The notes beneath the pieces were generated by a model. It saw only the letters and a list, made by a program, of their open reading frames with translations. It searched no databases and had not been told where the DNA came from. Below, one piece after another: positions 34,753 through 34,995 of a DNA stretch of 34,995 nt (position 1 is its first letter; every line of letters begins with the position of its first letter). Position numbers and translations under genes: made by a program. Origin of the DNA: CAZIVE01 sp964542435. GTDB lineage: Bacteria; Bacteroidota; Bacteroidia; Bacteroidales; Tannerellaceae. The DNA is taken from assembly GCA_964542435.1 (NCBI GenBank), contig CAZIVE010000016.1, positions 1-34,995 on the forward strand. Direction: 5' to 3'.

Positions 34753-34995
34753 AATCCGAATCGGTCATTAGAAATTATTGTTGTCCGATAATAATAAGTC
34801 ATTAGAGCAGATGAGTCGTGCTATTTTCGTACGTGTATAAGCCTCGCGAATAATTCAGATAGGCTGTATTAAAGACGCCTTCGCGGATTATAAGACCCAT
34901 ATAAATGCTTCCTCTTTATGTATTCCTCTTGAACCACATCTTTATAATTAAGGGGCTAGTTTGCGTAATAAATCCCCAAAGCCTTGTTTATTCGT
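34753..34995. other. Non-coding end of the window
   Basis: No convincing gene or -7 box seen. GTCATTAGA occurs twice, 35 bp apart (34764 and 34799), around a partly self-complementary AT-rich stretch. A 32-codon minus-strand ORF (34900-34802) is discussed among the findings. A neighbouring gene may start beyond the window. Confidence 0.5.

Overview
The window is a piece of a Bacteroidota chromosome, most likely from the order Bacteroidales. I base this on the gene content (Na+-pumping NADH:quinone reductase operon, type IX secretion parts, a 1,441-residue CzcA/outer-membrane-factor fusion, conserved amn-holA and pyrK-pyrD arrangements), on Bacteroidetes -7 boxes of the form TAnnTTTG before many operons, and on the lack of strong Shine-Dalgarno sequences. 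The genus cannot be settled by reading alone. A run of 100 Ns at 15522-15621 shows that it is a scaffolded draft assembly.

Layout. 1-294: two tandem 40-bp repeats and promoter sequence. 295-6189 (+): a tightly packed operon of uvrA, a YigZ/IMPACT protein, a SAM methyltransferase, murB and a metallo-beta-lactamase-fold hydrolase. 6268-9375 (-): a type IX secretion plug-like protein followed by a YgiQ radical SAM protein. 9501-15482 (+): nqrABCDEF, complete, with a TTG start for nqrB and a rubredoxin-like domain fused to the front of NqrC. 15483-16103: assembly gap, then a 73-codon small ORF. 16104-18432: a small PD-(D/E)xK (HsdR N-terminal-like) protein divergent from amn-holA. 18433-19211: a 780-bp AT-rich non-coding stretch holding five same-strand TGTAAAC motifs and two dyads. 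19212-21405 (+): an XRE-type regulator, then pyrK-pyrD. 21430-21460: a shared bidirectional terminator. 21478-22797 (-): PhoH-like PIN/ATPase protein. 22918-23001: three phased palindromes. 23206-24804 (+): a secreted protein with a type IX sorting tail. 24980-29125 (+): a secreted GH2 beta-galactosidase and a lipoprotein. 29398-34645 (+): CzcA/outer-membrane-factor fusion and its adaptor, ended by a very long hairpin terminator. 34753-34995: no clear gene.

How it fits together. Most of the window is core metabolism: DNA repair and replication, cell-wall precursor synthesis, pyrimidine synthesis, purine salvage and sodium-motive respiration. The envelope theme comes from the T9SS plug, a T9SS cargo, a secreted beta-galactosidase with a lipoprotein partner, and a heavy-metal efflux system. 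There is no SusC/SusD pair, so the beta-galactosidase is not in a classical polysaccharide utilisation locus here.

The observations most worth a second look are the rubredoxin-NqrC fusion, the three palindromes spaced 44 and 22 bp apart between phoH and the T9SS cargo, the TGTAAAC cluster before the XRE regulator, and the signal-peptide-like segment inside the CzcA/outer-membrane-factor fusion.
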